A stretch of DNA of 64,000 bases from Roseovarius sp. 217. GTDB taxonomy: Bacteria > Pseudomonadota > Alphaproteobacteria > Rhodobacterales > Rhodobacteraceae. Under the pieces are notes generated by a model. The model was not told the origin of the DNA and did no database searches. It saw only the letters and a list, made by a program, of their open reading frames with translations. The stretch is taken from positions 1,600,886 to 1,664,885 of the forward strand of contig NZ_CH902584.1 of NCBI RefSeq assembly GCF_000152845.1, given 5' to 3'. Numbering within the stretch: the stretch's first letter is position 1; each line of letters starts with the position of its first letter. Below are positions 18,573 through 28,261 of this stretch, piece after piece. The translations under genes and the position numbers were made by a program.

Positions 18573-19796
18573 TCACACCATTTCCGCAGTGCGCATCCGT
18601 AGCCGCTGCATCAGGACAAAGCCCATGAGCACCGCGCCCAGCACCCCCAGATGCGCCGGCATCGGGGTGCCTGCGAACTGCTGCCCGATGGGAACAGCGA
18701 TGGCGACACTGCCCACCGTCGCCACAGCGCCGGTCACGCTCGCGGCCATGCCTGCAATCGCACCCATCGGGGCCATCGCCAAGGCATTGAGATTGCCAAG
18801 CGTCAACCCGGCCTGAAAGAAAACGCTGGTTTGCCAGATCAGAAAGGTTGCGAATTGCGCACCGGGCGGCAGGCCGATTTGCCAGAGCGCAATTGCCACG
18901 ATGGAAAGCGCGATTTGCGAGGCCAACGCCGCGCTCACCATCCGCTCCACCCCAAGGCGCATTACAAGGCGGGAATTCAGAAAGCTGCCACAGCCTGCGA
19001 TCAGTGCCATCAGGAAAAACCAGTAGGGGAAACTTGCGGCGCGATGGAATGTTTCGTCGAACACCGGCTGCACCATGCTGAGCGAGGTGAAAAGCGTGGT
19101 CATGCAGAGCATTTGCACAACAATCGCCATTCGCGTTACCGGATGCGCCAGAACCTCGCGCAGCGCCGCCCAGAGGGGGGCCGCCCGAAACGCCCGGCGC
19201 GCATGTGGTGGCAGCGGTTCAGGCAGGCGCAGCGCCATCCAGAGCGACAGAACCAGCGCAAAGACTACAAAGGCCGCAAATACCCCGCGCCACCCAGCCA
19301 GCACGATGATGCCTGACCCCATGAGCGGGGCCATCGCAGGCGTCAGCGCAAACACCATCATCACGAATGACATCAGCCGGGCCATTTCGCGCCCGGCATA
19401 GAGATCGCGTATAATGGCGATGGACACGATGCGAAACGCCGCCGCTCCTATGCCTTGAATCGCGCGCGCGGCCAGCAAGGTCTCGAGACTCGGCGCGAAC
19501 ATCGCGAGTGCGGCCCCTGTTGCATAGATCGCCGCGCCGATCAGGATCACCCGCTTGCGCCCAAAGGAATCCGACAGCGGACCCGAAACAAATGTTCCCA
19601 GTCCTAGACCCAGCAGAAAGGCGGTGATGATCAACTGCGCCCGGTTCGGGGCATCGGGCGTCAACGCCTCGGCGATATGCGGCAGACCCGGCAGCATCGC
19701 ATCAATGGAGAACGCAACCGCCGCAGCCATCATCGCCATCATCGCGATGAACTCGGTCCGAGAGAGGGGGCTTTGGGCGGGCACAGGGTCAGGCAT
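18573..19796 (-). CDS. Bcr/CflA-type MFS multidrug efflux transporter
   Basis: A 407-residue inner-membrane protein with about twelve predicted hydrophobic segments. Early segments contain '[20 protein letters not shown]' and the MFS loop motif '[20 protein letters not shown]' between segments 2 and 3. The Bcr/CflA branch exports drugs by proton antiport. The start at 19796 ('[16 protein letters not shown]') follows AAGGA by six bases. No neighbouring regulator is visible, and the true substrate is unknown. Confidence 0.9.
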   Translation of the reverse strand: MPDPVPAQSPLSRTEFIAMMAMMAAAVAFSIDAMLPGLPHIAEALTPDAPNRAQLIITAFLLGLGLGTFVSGPLSDSFGRKRVILIGAAIYATGAALAMFAPSLETLLAARAIQGIGAAAFRIVSIAIIRDLYAGREMARLMSFVMMVFALTPAMAPLMGSGIIVLAGWRGVFAAFVVFALVLSLWMALRLPEPLPPHARRAFRAAPLWAALREVLAHPVTRMAIVVQMLCMTTLFTSLSMVQPVFDETFHRAASFPYWFFLMALIAGCGSFLNSRLVMRLGVERMVSAALASQIALSIVAIALWQIGLPPGAQFATFLIWQTSVFFQAGLTLGNLNALAMAPMGAIAGMAASVTGAVATVGSVAIAVPIGQQFAGTPMPAHLGVLGAVLMGFVLMQRLRMRTAEMV

Positions 19797-20283
19797 GCGG
19801 CATCCTTCGTCGCGCGGATAATTCGCGCTTAGCACGCCGTCGCGGGGGTGACCAGATCACGGCTCGATAAATAGTTGAGTGTTTAAATAGGAATTGATCG
19901 AGGTTTCGGCCGATTCTGTCGCGGACGACCTTGGAGGCTGGCGCTCAGCCCCGCGTCGGATGGTGGTTTCAACGGCTCGACCACGTCGCGACCCAAACCC
20001 TGCGCGAACGTACGCTGACGCCGCACATCCGTACGGTCGCCACGCCGCGCCCGCTTGTTCTGGTCGCGATTTCCGGTCAGCGCATAAATCGAAAGCAGAC
20101 CCTTTTCCCGGCTTGTCGAGGGTTGCGTTTCGACACGCTTGGGCTGGACAAAAGGACGCTACTGGTGTGTTCTCGCAGAACACGACTGGGTTTCCATAGA
20201 GGAATGGCGGTTTTTCAACGCAAAGTTGGCCGGTATTTCCTTGGGAACTCCAATCAAACAAGAAAACATTGGGAGGAATATCC
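19797..20283. other. 487-base intergenic region, no gene supported
   Basis: This stretch separates the divergent MFS and TRAP genes. Several frames stay open (for example 19931-20287 plus and 19857-20285 minus), but their translations are rich in Arg, Pro and Cys, lack family similarity and overlap each other on opposite strands. I treat it as a promoter region for both directions. I see no clear terminator, operator or repeat in it. Confidence 0.5.
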
Positions 20284-21303
20284 ATGAAGACATACCTGAG
20301 CTACACCGCTGTAGCCGCCCTCAGCCTTGCCTTCGCCGGAGAGGCAATGGCAACCGAATGGAACGTGTCCGTCTGGGGCAAACGCCGCGCCTTCACTGAA
20401 CATGTGGAAAAGCTGGCAGAACTGGTAAGCGCCAAGACAAACGGCGAATTTACCATGAATATCAGCTATGGAGGTCTGTCGAACGAGAAAGAGAACCTCG
20501 ATGGAATCTCGATCGGAGCCTTCGAGATGGCGCAGTTCTGCGCAGGATATCACGCCGATAAGAACCCATCCCTGACGGTGTTGGAACTGCCATTCCTGGG
20601 CGTCGAGTCGCTCGAACAGGAAACCGCACTGTCGCAGGCTCTCTATGACCATCCCGCGGTCAAGGCCGATCTGGCGCGTTGGAATGCAACGCTTCTGATG
20701 CCCACGCCAATGCCGCAATACAACTTTGTGGGATCAGGCGACGTGCCTGCAAGCCCAGAGGATTTCAAGGGCATGAGCGTCCGCGCCCTTGGCGGGATTG
20801 GCGAGGCCATGCAGGCTGTCGGCGCGGTTCCAACCTCAATGTCAGCCACCGAAGTGCGTCAAGCCATGGACAGCGGTGTGGTCAAAGCCGTGAGCTTCGC
20901 ACCGCATGCGCACATGTCCTTTGGCACCATCGAAAGCGCCAAGTGGTGGACGGCCAACCTGAACCCCGGCACGGTGAATTGCCCCGTGGTGGCCAATACC
21001 GATGCGCTCGACGCACTGACGGACGCTGAGCGTGAGGCTTTGCTTGGATCTATCGACGAAGCCTTGACCCATTATATTGATTATTATCAAAACGAAACCA
21101 TGAAAGCCTGGGGTCCGGCTCTGGAAGAGCGCGGCATTACCTCGGTCAGCTTTGATCAGGCTTCGCTCGATGCGTTCAAGGAAACAGCGGCCGGTCCAGC
21201 GGCGACAAGCTGGATCGAGGAGAATGCTGCGCGCGACCTTCCCGCACAGGAACTTTACGATTTCGTCACGGCCAAACTGACTGAAATCAAGGGCGGCTCC
21301 TGA
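20284..21303 (+). CDS. dctP: TRAP transporter substrate-binding protein (DctP family)
   Basis: A 339-residue periplasmic solute-binding protein. A signal peptide spans residues 1-22 or so ('LSLAFAGEAMA' before the cleavage site). The DctP-type features are 'VEKLAELVSAKTNGEFTMNI' and the later 'FKGMSVRALGGIGEAMQAVG' segment, whose Arg normally binds a ligand carboxylate. The start at 20284 follows GGAGG by about eight bases. It is the first gene of a P-Q-M operon. The ligand cannot be predicted; an organic acid is likely for the family. Confidence 0.92.
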   Translation: MKTYLSYTAVAALSLAFAGEAMATEWNVSVWGKRRAFTEHVEKLAELVSAKTNGEFTMNISYGGLSNEKENLDGISIGAFEMAQFCAGYHADKNPSLTVLELPFLGVESLEQETALSQALYDHPAVKADLARWNATLLMPTPMPQYNFVGSGDVPASPEDFKGMSVRALGGIGEAMQAVGAVPTSMSATEVRQAMDSGVVKAVSFAPHAHMSFGTIESAKWWTANLNPGTVNCPVVANTDALDALTDAEREALLGSIDEALTHYIDYYQNETMKAWGPALEERGITSVSFDQASLDAFKETAAGPAATSWIEENAARDLPAQELYDFVTAKLTEIKGGS

Positions 21304-21376
21304 GCCAATAACGCCGGCTCGCTGCGCTGGATGCGTGGCGGGCCGTTTCCATCCTGAAACAACAGGGAGAAAACCC

Positions 21377-22009
21377 ATGGCGGGTGCGGCATCGGTGCTG
21401 TCCGACAACAGCCTTCTTAGCTATCTTGACCGGCGTCTTTACAAGCTAGAGCGCCTGCTCGCATTGCTGAGCGGACTTGCGGTTTTTTCCATCATGGTGC
21501 TTGCGGTCATTTCTGTTAGCGGGCGTAATTTCTTTAATCAGCCCGTCCCGGGATATGTGGACTGGATTGAACAGATCATGCCGCTCATCGCCTTCATGGG
21601 CGTGGCCTACACGCAACGCGACGGCGGGCACATCCGAATGGACATTGTGGTCAGCCTTCTCAAAGGGCGGGCGTTGTGGCTGGTTGAGTTCGTCACGACG
21701 CTGATCGTTTTGATCGTGATGCTTTTGCTGGTTTGGGGCGCCTGGGCGCATTTCCAGCGCAGTTTCGACTGGGGTGCTCCCCTGTGGAGCCGCGACAGTA
21801 CGATTGATATCGGTCTGCCGATCTGGCCTGCCAAAATCCTTGCGCCGATTGCCTTTGCGGTGCTGTCCATTCGGCTGGGGCTTCAACTCTGGGGTTATGG
21901 TCGGGCCTTTGTCTCCGGCACCGAACAGCCTGTGGCGGTGCCATTAATTGAAGATGTGGCCACCCAAGCCGCAAGAGAGGCCGCGCAACTTACCGGCCAT
22001 GACACATAA
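21377..22009 (+). CDS. dctQ: TRAP transporter small permease (DctQ)
   Basis: A 210-residue membrane protein with four predicted transmembrane segments, at about residues 28-50, 66-84, 102-125 and 153-175. It carries the family feature 'VSGRNFFNQPVPGYVDWIEQ' after the first segment and 'AYTQRDGGHIRMDIVV' after the second. The start at 21377 follows GGGAG. It pairs with the large permease encoded 12 bases downstream to form the sodium-driven translocation unit. Confidence 0.9.
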   Translation: MAGAASVLSDNSLLSYLDRRLYKLERLLALLSGLAVFSIMVLAVISVSGRNFFNQPVPGYVDWIEQIMPLIAFMGVAYTQRDGGHIRMDIVVSLLKGRALWLVEFVTTLIVLIVMLLLVWGAWAHFQRSFDWGAPLWSRDSTIDIGLPIWPAKILAPIAFAVLSIRLGLQLWGYGRAFVSGTEQPVAVPLIEDVATQAAREAAQLTGHDT

Positions 22010-22021
22010 GGGACGCATCTG

Positions 22022-23422
22022 ATGGAGCCCATCGAAATTGGAATCGCCGTCACCGGCATCATGCTGGTCGTCGTGGTGCTGGGCATGCGGGTGGCTTTTG
22101 CTGCGGCGCTGGCCGGTGTTGTCGGGCTGGTTTGGATCTTTTGGTCCAAAAAAGGCTACGATGGCGATCAATTCCTATGGGCGGTGACCGTCGCGGTCAA
22201 AACCGCAGGGCAGGTGCCCCACTCCAAGGTCAGCTCTCAGGCGCTCAGCCTCATTCCAACCTTTATCCTGATTGGCTACCTAGCCTACTACGCTGGCCTG
22301 ACACAGGCGCTGTTCGAGGCCGCAAAGCGTTGGGTGGCGTGGGTGCCTGGCGGGCTTGCTGTCTCGACCGTCTTCGCGACTGCAGGTTTTGCCGCCGTCT
22401 CTGGCGCGAGCGTGGCGACCGCGGCGGTCTTTGCTCGCATCGCGATCCCCGAGATGCTCAAGATCGGGTATGACAAGCGCTTTGCAGCGGGCGTTGTCGC
22501 GGCATCTGGCACCTTGGCCAGTCTCATTCCGCCATCTGCTCTGCTTGTGATTTATGCCATCATCGTCGAGCAGGACGTGGGCAAACTCCTTTTGGCCGGG
22601 TTTGTGCCCGGCATGTTCTCGGCCATTGTTTATGTGGTTTTGATCATCGGATTGGCGATGACGATCAAAGGATTTGGACCGCCCGTAAGCGGGTTTACGT
22701 GGCGCGAACGGTTCGTTTCTCTGCCCCCTGCGCTGCCCATTGTCTTCGTGGTCGTGACCATTGTGTTCTTTGTCTACAATCCCTTCGGAGGTGATGCGTG
22801 GGGCACACCCACCGAAGGCGGGGCAATCGGGGCCTTTCTGGTCTTTCTGGTTGCGCTTTACCGCGGTATGCGCTGGCCTGAGTTGAAGGATGCCCTGCTT
22901 GAAACGGCCAAGCTGAGCGTGATGATTTTCTCGATCATCTGGGGCGTTCTGATCTATGTGCGGTTTCTGGGTTTTGCCGACCTGCCGAGCGCATTTGCCG
23001 ATTGGATCACGTCATTGACCATGTCACCGATGTTGATCCTGATTTGCATTCTTTTGGCCTATGCGGTTTTGGGTATGTTCATGGATGCCATCGGCATGCT
23101 GCTCTTGACCTTGCCGGTGGTCTATCCCGCAGTCATGGCATTGAATGGCGGGGTCGGGGTGAGTGCTGCCGACAGTGCCTTCGGGATGAACGGACAGATG
23201 TGCGCAATCTGGTTTGGCATTCTGGTGGTCAAGATGGCAGAGTTCTGCCTGATCACACCTCCGATCGGTCTCAATTGCTTTGTCGTGGCGGGCGTCCGAG
23301 ACGATATCAGTGTGCAAGATGTCTTTAAGGGCGTGACGCCATTCTTTGTCGCTGACGCTGTTACAATTGGCCTTTTGGTTGCCTTTCCGGCGATTGTCCT
23401 GTGGTTGCCGGGGCAGGTCTGA
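22022..23422 (+). CDS. dctM: TRAP transporter large permease (DctM)
   Basis: A 466-residue polytopic membrane protein of the DctM family. Conserved stretches include 'ASGTLASLIPPSALLVIYAI' near residue 160, 'YAVLGMFMDAIGMLLLTLPV' near 350 and 'FCLITPPIGLNCFVVAGV' near 405. Segment 'ATAGFAAVSGASVATAAVFA' near 120 is part of the transport core. It is the third gene of the operon. The motB gene starts 91 bases later, after a CtrA-like box, and is therefore probably a separate unit. Confidence 0.93.
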   Translation: MEPIEIGIAVTGIMLVVVVLGMRVAFAAALAGVVGLVWIFWSKKGYDGDQFLWAVTVAVKTAGQVPHSKVSSQALSLIPTFILIGYLAYYAGLTQALFEAAKRWVAWVPGGLAVSTVFATAGFAAVSGASVATAAVFARIAIPEMLKIGYDKRFAAGVVAASGTLASLIPPSALLVIYAIIVEQDVGKLLLAGFVPGMFSAIVYVVLIIGLAMTIKGFGPPVSGFTWRERFVSLPPALPIVFVVVTIVFFVYNPFGGDAWGTPTEGGAIGAFLVFLVALYRGMRWPELKDALLETAKLSVMIFSIIWGVLIYVRFLGFADLPSAFADWITSLTMSPMLILICILLAYAVLGMFMDAIGMLLLTLPVVYPAVMALNGGVGVSAADSAFGMNGQMCAIWFGILVVKMAEFCLITPPIGLNCFVVAGVRDDISVQDVFKGVTPFFVADAVTIGLLVAFPAIVLWLPGQV

Positions 23423-23450
23423 CGCCGGTAAATGCCGACAAGTTGACATG

Positions 23451-23465
23451 TTAACAGCCTGCTAA
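23451..23465 (+). promoter_or_regulatory. CtrA-like box upstream of motB
   Basis: TTAA-CAGCCTG-CTAA matches the CtrA consensus TTAA-N7-TTAA with one mismatch and lies about 48 bases ahead of the motB start. CtrA activates flagellar genes in roseobacters. Confidence 0.5.
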
Positions 23466-23513
23466 GCATCGGTGTGCTAGCCCTTGGGACGGGTGAGTAC
23501 AAAGGTGGTGAGA

Positions 23514-24377
23514 ATGAGCGCGCATAGCAATGCCGCGCCAGTTATCATCAAACGGAAGAAGATCGTGGGCGGTGGCGGGCATCATGGTGGTGCCTGGAAG
23601 GTGGCGTATGCTGACTTCGTCACGGCAATGATGGCTTTTTTCCTGCTGATGTGGCTGTTGAACGCGACAACGGAACAACAACGCAAGGGTATTTCGGACT
23701 ACTTCAGCCCGAGCGTGCCGATCAACCGAATCTCCGGTGGCGGGGATGGCGCTTTTGGTGGGGACAGCGTGTTCTCCGAAGATACGCTGGTGCAGAATGG
23801 CACGGGCGCTTCGCAGCGCTTGGCAACGTCCAACCGCCAGGCCAATGGTGAGAATGTGGCAATTGAGAAAGGCAGTCTTTCTGCCGGGGCACAGGTCGAG
23901 GCAGAAGCATTCGCCGCCATTGAGGACATGCTGAGGGGGGGTAGTGGCGAGAGTTTGGTCGCAGACGAAACCCTGCGCCATATCGTGACACGTCTCACGG
24001 ATGAAGAATTGGTGATTGAAATCTTTGATCTGCCCCAAGCACAGCTTTTCGAAGTGGATGGGGTTGTCGCGACACCCTTGCTAAAGGACCTCACGGCGCT
24101 TCTGGCCTCTGCCGCAAATCTGGTGGTGAATGATGTTGCCTTGGCGGGCCATACCCGTGCGCAACCCATTACGCTTGCGAGAAATCCGGTTTGGGATTTG
24201 TCCAGTAGCCGTGCCAATCAGTTTCGCCAGATGCTGGAAGCCGAGGGGCTTTCGGCTAAGCGGATGCGTCGTATAACAGGGCATGCAGACCGTACATCCG
24301 CTGTCCTTGATCCCATGGATTTGCGAAATAATCGGCTGGAGATGATCTTGCTGCGATCCGATCCAACCCTGAACTAG
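23514..24377 (+). CDS. motB: Flagellar motor stator protein MotB
   Basis: The 287-residue stator subunit anchors MotA to peptidoglycan. One transmembrane segment lies at about residues 28-50, 'AWKVAYADFVTAMMAFFLLM', with the proton-binding Asp34. A plug/linker region follows. An OmpA-like peptidoglycan-binding domain fills the C-terminus ('DVALAGHTRAQPITL', 'LSSSRANQFRQMLEAEGL', 'RRITGHADRTS'). The start at 23514 was preferred over 23484 because the short cytoplasmic tail then matches the family. No motA lies anywhere in the window. Confidence 0.93.
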   Translation: MSAHSNAAPVIIKRKKIVGGGGHHGGAWKVAYADFVTAMMAFFLLMWLLNATTEQQRKGISDYFSPSVPINRISGGGDGAFGGDSVFSEDTLVQNGTGASQRLATSNRQANGENVAIEKGSLSAGAQVEAEAFAAIEDMLRGGSGESLVADETLRHIVTRLTDEELVIEIFDLPQAQLFEVDGVVATPLLKDLTALLASAANLVVNDVALAGHTRAQPITLARNPVWDLSSSRANQFRQMLEAEGLSAKRMRRITGHADRTSAVLDPMDLRNNRLEMILLRSDPTLN

Positions 24378-24392
24378 CGAGAATTTTATCCA

Positions 24393-24407
24393 TTAGCGGA
24401 CTGTTAA
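24393..24407 (+). promoter_or_regulatory. CtrA-like box upstream of flgE
   Basis: TTAG-CGGACTG-TTAA matches TTAA-N7-TTAA with one mismatch, about 58 bases ahead of the flgE start. The spacing to the gene resembles that of the box before motB. Confidence 0.5.
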
Positions 24408-24464
24408 AGTTACGCGCGTATGCCTGTGTCCCAAGGTTGGTTGATGCAGCATAAGGGCGTATCC

Positions 24465-25766
24465 ATGACAATTTCTTCCTCTTTGAATGCCAGTGTCGCC
24501 GGCTTGAACGCGAATGCCACGCGGCTCGCCACGATTTCGGACAATATCGCCAACTCATCGACTTTTGGATATCGCCGGGTTGAGGCGGATTTCGAATCCT
24601 TGGTCATATCCGGACGCGGCGGGAGCTATTCCGCCGGTGGCGTCCGTGCCAGCACACAGCGCCTGATTGATCAGGGCGGCTCAATTGTCAGCTCGTCGAA
24701 TCCAACCGATCTCGCAGTGCGCGACCGTGGCTTCCTTCCGGTTGCGCGGGTGACTGATCTCACGGTGTCAAATGGCGATCCTCAGATGCTCTTGACTACG
24801 ACCGGCTCGTTCAGGACGGACCCACAGGGGCGGCTGGTGACCGAGTCTGGTCTTGTGCTGCTGGGGTGGCCCGCCAATCCGGATGGAACGATCCCAGAGT
24901 TCTCGCGCGACACGAGCGGTGGGTTGGAGCCGGTTCAAATCAATGTCAATCAACTGACTGGTGAACCGACCACCTCCATCAAACTTGGCATCAACCTGCC
25001 AGCAACCGACACCAGATTTGACAGTATCGGCGATCCGCAGCAGCTTTCGATAGAGTATTTCGACAATCTCGGAACCTCAGAGAATATCTCGCTCCAGTTC
25101 GTGCCGACGGTCGCAACCGTCGGTCTGTCGAATGAATGGACCGTAATCTTGACGGACTCGGCTCAGGGCAATGCGCTGATCGGAGAGTATGTTCTGACCT
25201 TTGATGATGCACGAGAGACGGGTGGCACCCTGCTCGACGTCCAGACCGTCACAGGGGGTGCATTTGACCCAACGACCGGGACAATCATCGTCGATGTGGC
25301 AGGCGGTCCAATCGAAATCAATATCGGGCGTCCCGGCACGTCCGATGGCCTGAGCCAATTGTCCGACAGCTTTGCTCCGCTGTCGATTGCCAAAGACGGC
25401 TCCCCCGTGGGTAACATGACCTCGGCAGAAGTGGACGCGAATGGCTTTGTCCGCGCCTCGTTTGATACAGGGGTCAGTCGGATCATCTATCAGGTGCCGC
25501 TGGTGGATCTGCCGAACCCCAACGGTATGGTGTCGATGGATCAACAGACCTATCAGCCCTCGCCCGACAGCGGATCGTTCTTTCTTTGGGACGCGGGCGA
25601 CGGGCCGACTGGTGATATCGTGGCCTTTGCCCGTCAAGAATCCGCCACAGATGTTGCGCGTGAATTGACGGATATGATCCAGACGCAGCGCGCCTATTCA
25701 TCGAATGCCAAGGTCATTCAGACCGTTGATGAAATGTTGCAAGAAACCACCAACATCATCCGTTGA
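24465..25766 (+). CDS. flgE: Flagellar hook protein
   Basis: The 433-residue hook subunit has the rod/hook N-terminal motif 'SSLNASVAGLNANATRLATI' followed by 'DNIANSSTFGYRRVEADF', and the C-terminal coiled-coil motif 'ELTDMIQTQRAYSSNAKVIQ'. Both ends form the coiled-coil core of the hook. The start at 24465 gives the standard FlgE N-terminus. It is followed by flgK, flgL and flgI in one operon. The gene is intact. Confidence 0.94.
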   Translation: MTISSSLNASVAGLNANATRLATISDNIANSSTFGYRRVEADFESLVISGRGGSYSAGGVRASTQRLIDQGGSIVSSSNPTDLAVRDRGFLPVARVTDLTVSNGDPQMLLTTTGSFRTDPQGRLVTESGLVLLGWPANPDGTIPEFSRDTSGGLEPVQINVNQLTGEPTTSIKLGINLPATDTRFDSIGDPQQLSIEYFDNLGTSENISLQFVPTVATVGLSNEWTVILTDSAQGNALIGEYVLTFDDARETGGTLLDVQTVTGGAFDPTTGTIIVDVAGGPIEINIGRPGTSDGLSQLSDSFAPLSIAKDGSPVGNMTSAEVDANGFVRASFDTGVSRIIYQVPLVDLPNPNGMVSMDQQTYQPSPDSGSFFLWDAGDGPTGDIVAFARQESATDVARELTDMIQTQRAYSSNAKVIQTVDEMLQETTNIIR

Positions 25767-25799
25767 TCACGTCCTTGACCGCCAAGCAAAGGAGGCATC

Positions 25800-27248
25800 A
25801 TGTCGCTTAGTTCCGCTCTGTCAAGCGCGCTCAGTGGGCTGGCTGCCAATACGCGCACTCTAGATGTTGTGTCTGGCAATCTCGCCAACGCGCTCACCGA
25901 AGGGTTTGCGCCAAGAGAAATAGCACTCACCTCGACCCGCGACAGCCGTGGTGTGCGTGTCGAGGCTGTGTCGCGACAAATCGATCTCGGTCTGCTATCT
26001 GATCGGCGTATCGCGGATGCAGCGCAGGCCGCCTCCGAGGTCGGTGTGGCCTTTGCATCAGCTGTGGAGCAGGTCATTGGTACGCCAGAGTCGGCGCAAT
26101 CCCTAACAGGTCGATTTGCCGCGCTCGAAGCCGCGCTCGTGACGGCCAGCACACGCCCCGAGGATTCGAACCGTTTGCAGGCGGTTCTGCGCGAGGCTCA
26201 GGCGCTCGGTGCTCACCTCAATGACGCCGCAACCGAAATTGCGCGCTTGCGCAGTGCCGCGGATCGCGACATCGCTGAAACTGTAGTTGCGTTGAACTCC
26301 GGTCTCCAACAGGTGGTTGCACTCAACATTCAAATTGCGACCAACCTGACGCGCGGAACTGACACGGCCACACTCGAGGATCAGCGGCAAAGTGTGATCG
26401 ATTCCTTGGCTGAGATTCTTCCGCTTCGGCAGGTGCCCCGTGACAATGGGGCTGTGGCGCTGGTAACAACCGCTGGAGGGCTGTTGCTCGACGGGCGGGC
26501 GGTAACACTCTCCTTTGATCGCGCGCCCATGGTTGCCGCGCATATGACCCTTGAAAACGGTCTTCTCTCAGGAATCGCAATTGACGGTACGGCGGTTCCC
26601 ACCGGCAGTGACCGGGGGCCTTTGCAGGGTGGGCGCCTTGGGGCGCTATTCGATATCCGCGATCGGACCTCGGTTGACACGACTGCGGATCTCGATGCCA
26701 TTGCGCGCGATCTGGTTGAGCGGTTTCAGCAATCCGGCTTGGACCCCACACGCGGGGCTGGGGACGCTGGTCTCTTCACCGATGCGGGCGACCTGTTTGA
26801 GGCTCAGAATGAATCAGGCATTGCGAGGCGCATTGGCGTAAATCAGGCAGTTGATCCTCTGCGTGGGGGGGATCTCTTCAGGATCCGCGACGGGGTGGCG
26901 GCCCAAAGTGCCGGGCCACCGGGCGACGGAAGTTTGCTTGTCACATTGACCCGTGCGCTGACTGACACAAGCCCCTTGTCTTCGGGCGCATTGGGCAGCG
27001 GCGCGCGCTCTGCGGCTGGGCATGCGGCGACATTGATTTCGGGTCTCTCTCAAGCACGGGTGGCGGCGGAGCAGGTCCAGAGCTTTGCCACAGGACAGGC
27101 CACCGAGTTTCGGACGTTGGAATTGGCCAATGGTGTCGATAGCGACGCGGAGCTGCAACGCTTGCTCTTGGTGGAACAGGCGTTTGGTGCCAACGCCCGC
27201 ATGATCCAGACCATTGATGATATGCTCGACACCCTTTTGAGGATCTGA
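25800..27248 (+). CDS. flgK: Flagellar hook-associated protein 1
   Basis: A 482-residue hook-filament junction protein. The N-terminus 'LSSALSSALSGLAANTRTLD' with 'VSGNLANALTEGFAPREIAL' is the FlgK-type rod motif, and the C-terminus 'LLLVEQAFGANARMIQTIDD' is the matching helix. AAAGGAGG lies ahead of the ATG. flgL starts three bases after its stop. The frame is intact. Confidence 0.92.
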   Translation: MSLSSALSSALSGLAANTRTLDVVSGNLANALTEGFAPREIALTSTRDSRGVRVEAVSRQIDLGLLSDRRIADAAQAASEVGVAFASAVEQVIGTPESAQSLTGRFAALEAALVTASTRPEDSNRLQAVLREAQALGAHLNDAATEIARLRSAADRDIAETVVALNSGLQQVVALNIQIATNLTRGTDTATLEDQRQSVIDSLAEILPLRQVPRDNGAVALVTTAGGLLLDGRAVTLSFDRAPMVAAHMTLENGLLSGIAIDGTAVPTGSDRGPLQGGRLGALFDIRDRTSVDTTADLDAIARDLVERFQQSGLDPTRGAGDAGLFTDAGDLFEAQNESGIARRIGVNQAVDPLRGGDLFRIRDGVAAQSAGPPGDGSLLVTLTRALTDTSPLSSGALGSGARSAAGHAATLISGLSQARVAAEQVQSFATGQATEFRTLELANGVDSDAELQRLLLVEQAFGANARMIQTIDDMLDTLLRI

Positions 27249-27250
27249 CC

Positions 27251-28261
27251 ATGACCTTTCAAACCATCGGTGACCTTGCCCAATCCTTTGCGCTCCGCCG
27301 TCAGGGCGTGGACTTGCGGCAACAGGTGGACCGCTTGACACTGGAGCTCAGCAGCGGTCGGGTGGCAGATCTCGGTCACCACCTCGCGGGCAATTTGTTA
27401 CCCTTGGCCGATATTGAACATGAGTTGGTGCTCTTATCCGCACATCGCACAGCCGCGCGCGAGGCGGCGACAGATACGAGCATCATGCAGAGCGCGCTTG
27501 ACAGGGTGCAGACCGCAACAACCGATCTGGCCACGCAGGCTATCACGCTCGGCACGGCCGGGACGACGCTCCAATTGTCCAATGTCGTTGTCAGTGCCAA
27601 TCTGACCCTCGGGTCCGTGATCGGAGCGCTGAACAGCGATGTCTCTGGTCGGGCGCTGTTTGCTGGGGCTCGGACTGAGCGGGCACCCTTGGGCTCTAGC
27701 GAAACACTGCTCTCAACTCTGCGCAGCACGCTTATTGGTGCCGCCACCCGATCAGAGGTCCAAGTGCGGCTCGATGCCTTCTTTGACGGAATGTCGGGCG
27801 GATTTCAGACCGCGATCTATCAGGGCGGCACGACTGGGATCTCCCCATATCAACTCGGGTCTGGCGAATCCGTCGCTCTGGATATTCGCGCCGATGATCC
27901 CGCGTTGCGAGATGCGTTGAAACATCTGGCATTGATAGCTGTCAGCAATGATGCCGGCTTGCCTCTCACGGAGGCAGACCGTCTTGATCTAGCGGCGGGT
28001 GCCGGTGTCGCCTTGATCGAGCATCAGGATGCATTGACGACCCTGCGAGCCAATCTTGGTCTGGCGGAGGCTCGGATTGATCAATCCGCCTCGCGCATCT
28101 CTGCAGAAATAAGCGGATTCGAGATTGCACGTTCTGGACTGGTCTCTTCTGATCCGTTCGAGGCGGCGGTTGAGCTCGAACAAGTGCAGTTCCAGTTGGA
28201 AACGCTCTACACCCTCACGGCGCGAACGGCTCGACTCAACCTTCTGAATTTCCTGTCATGA
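27251..28261 (+). CDS. flgL: Flagellar hook-associated protein 3
   Basis: A 336-residue flagellin-like junction protein. The N-terminal helix region 'LAQSFALRRQGVDLRQQVDR' and the C-terminal 'VELEQVQFQLETLYTLTART' correspond to the flagellin D0/D1 ends. The middle segment 'VSGRALFAGARTERAPL' is typical of FlgL. Its stop overlaps the flgI start by four bases. Homologues in this group vary widely in sequence, so position in the operon is part of the evidence. Confidence 0.86.
   Translation: MTFQTIGDLAQSFALRRQGVDLRQQVDRLTLELSSGRVADLGHHLAGNLLPLADIEHELVLLSAHRTAAREAATDTSIMQSALDRVQTATTDLATQAITLGTAGTTLQLSNVVVSANLTLGSVIGALNSDVSGRALFAGARTERAPLGSSETLLSTLRSTLIGAATRSEVQVRLDAFFDGMSGGFQTAIYQGGTTGISPYQLGSGESVALDIRADDPALRDALKHLALIAVSNDAGLPLTEADRLDLAAGAGVALIEHQDALTTLRANLGLAEARIDQSASRISAEISGFEIARSGLVSSDPFEAAVELEQVQFQLETLYTLTARTARLNLLNFLS

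Noticed and set aside
19857..20287. Open frames of 118 and 142 codons between the MFS and TRAP genes
   Set aside because: They overlap on opposite strands, have skewed composition and no recognisable domain.
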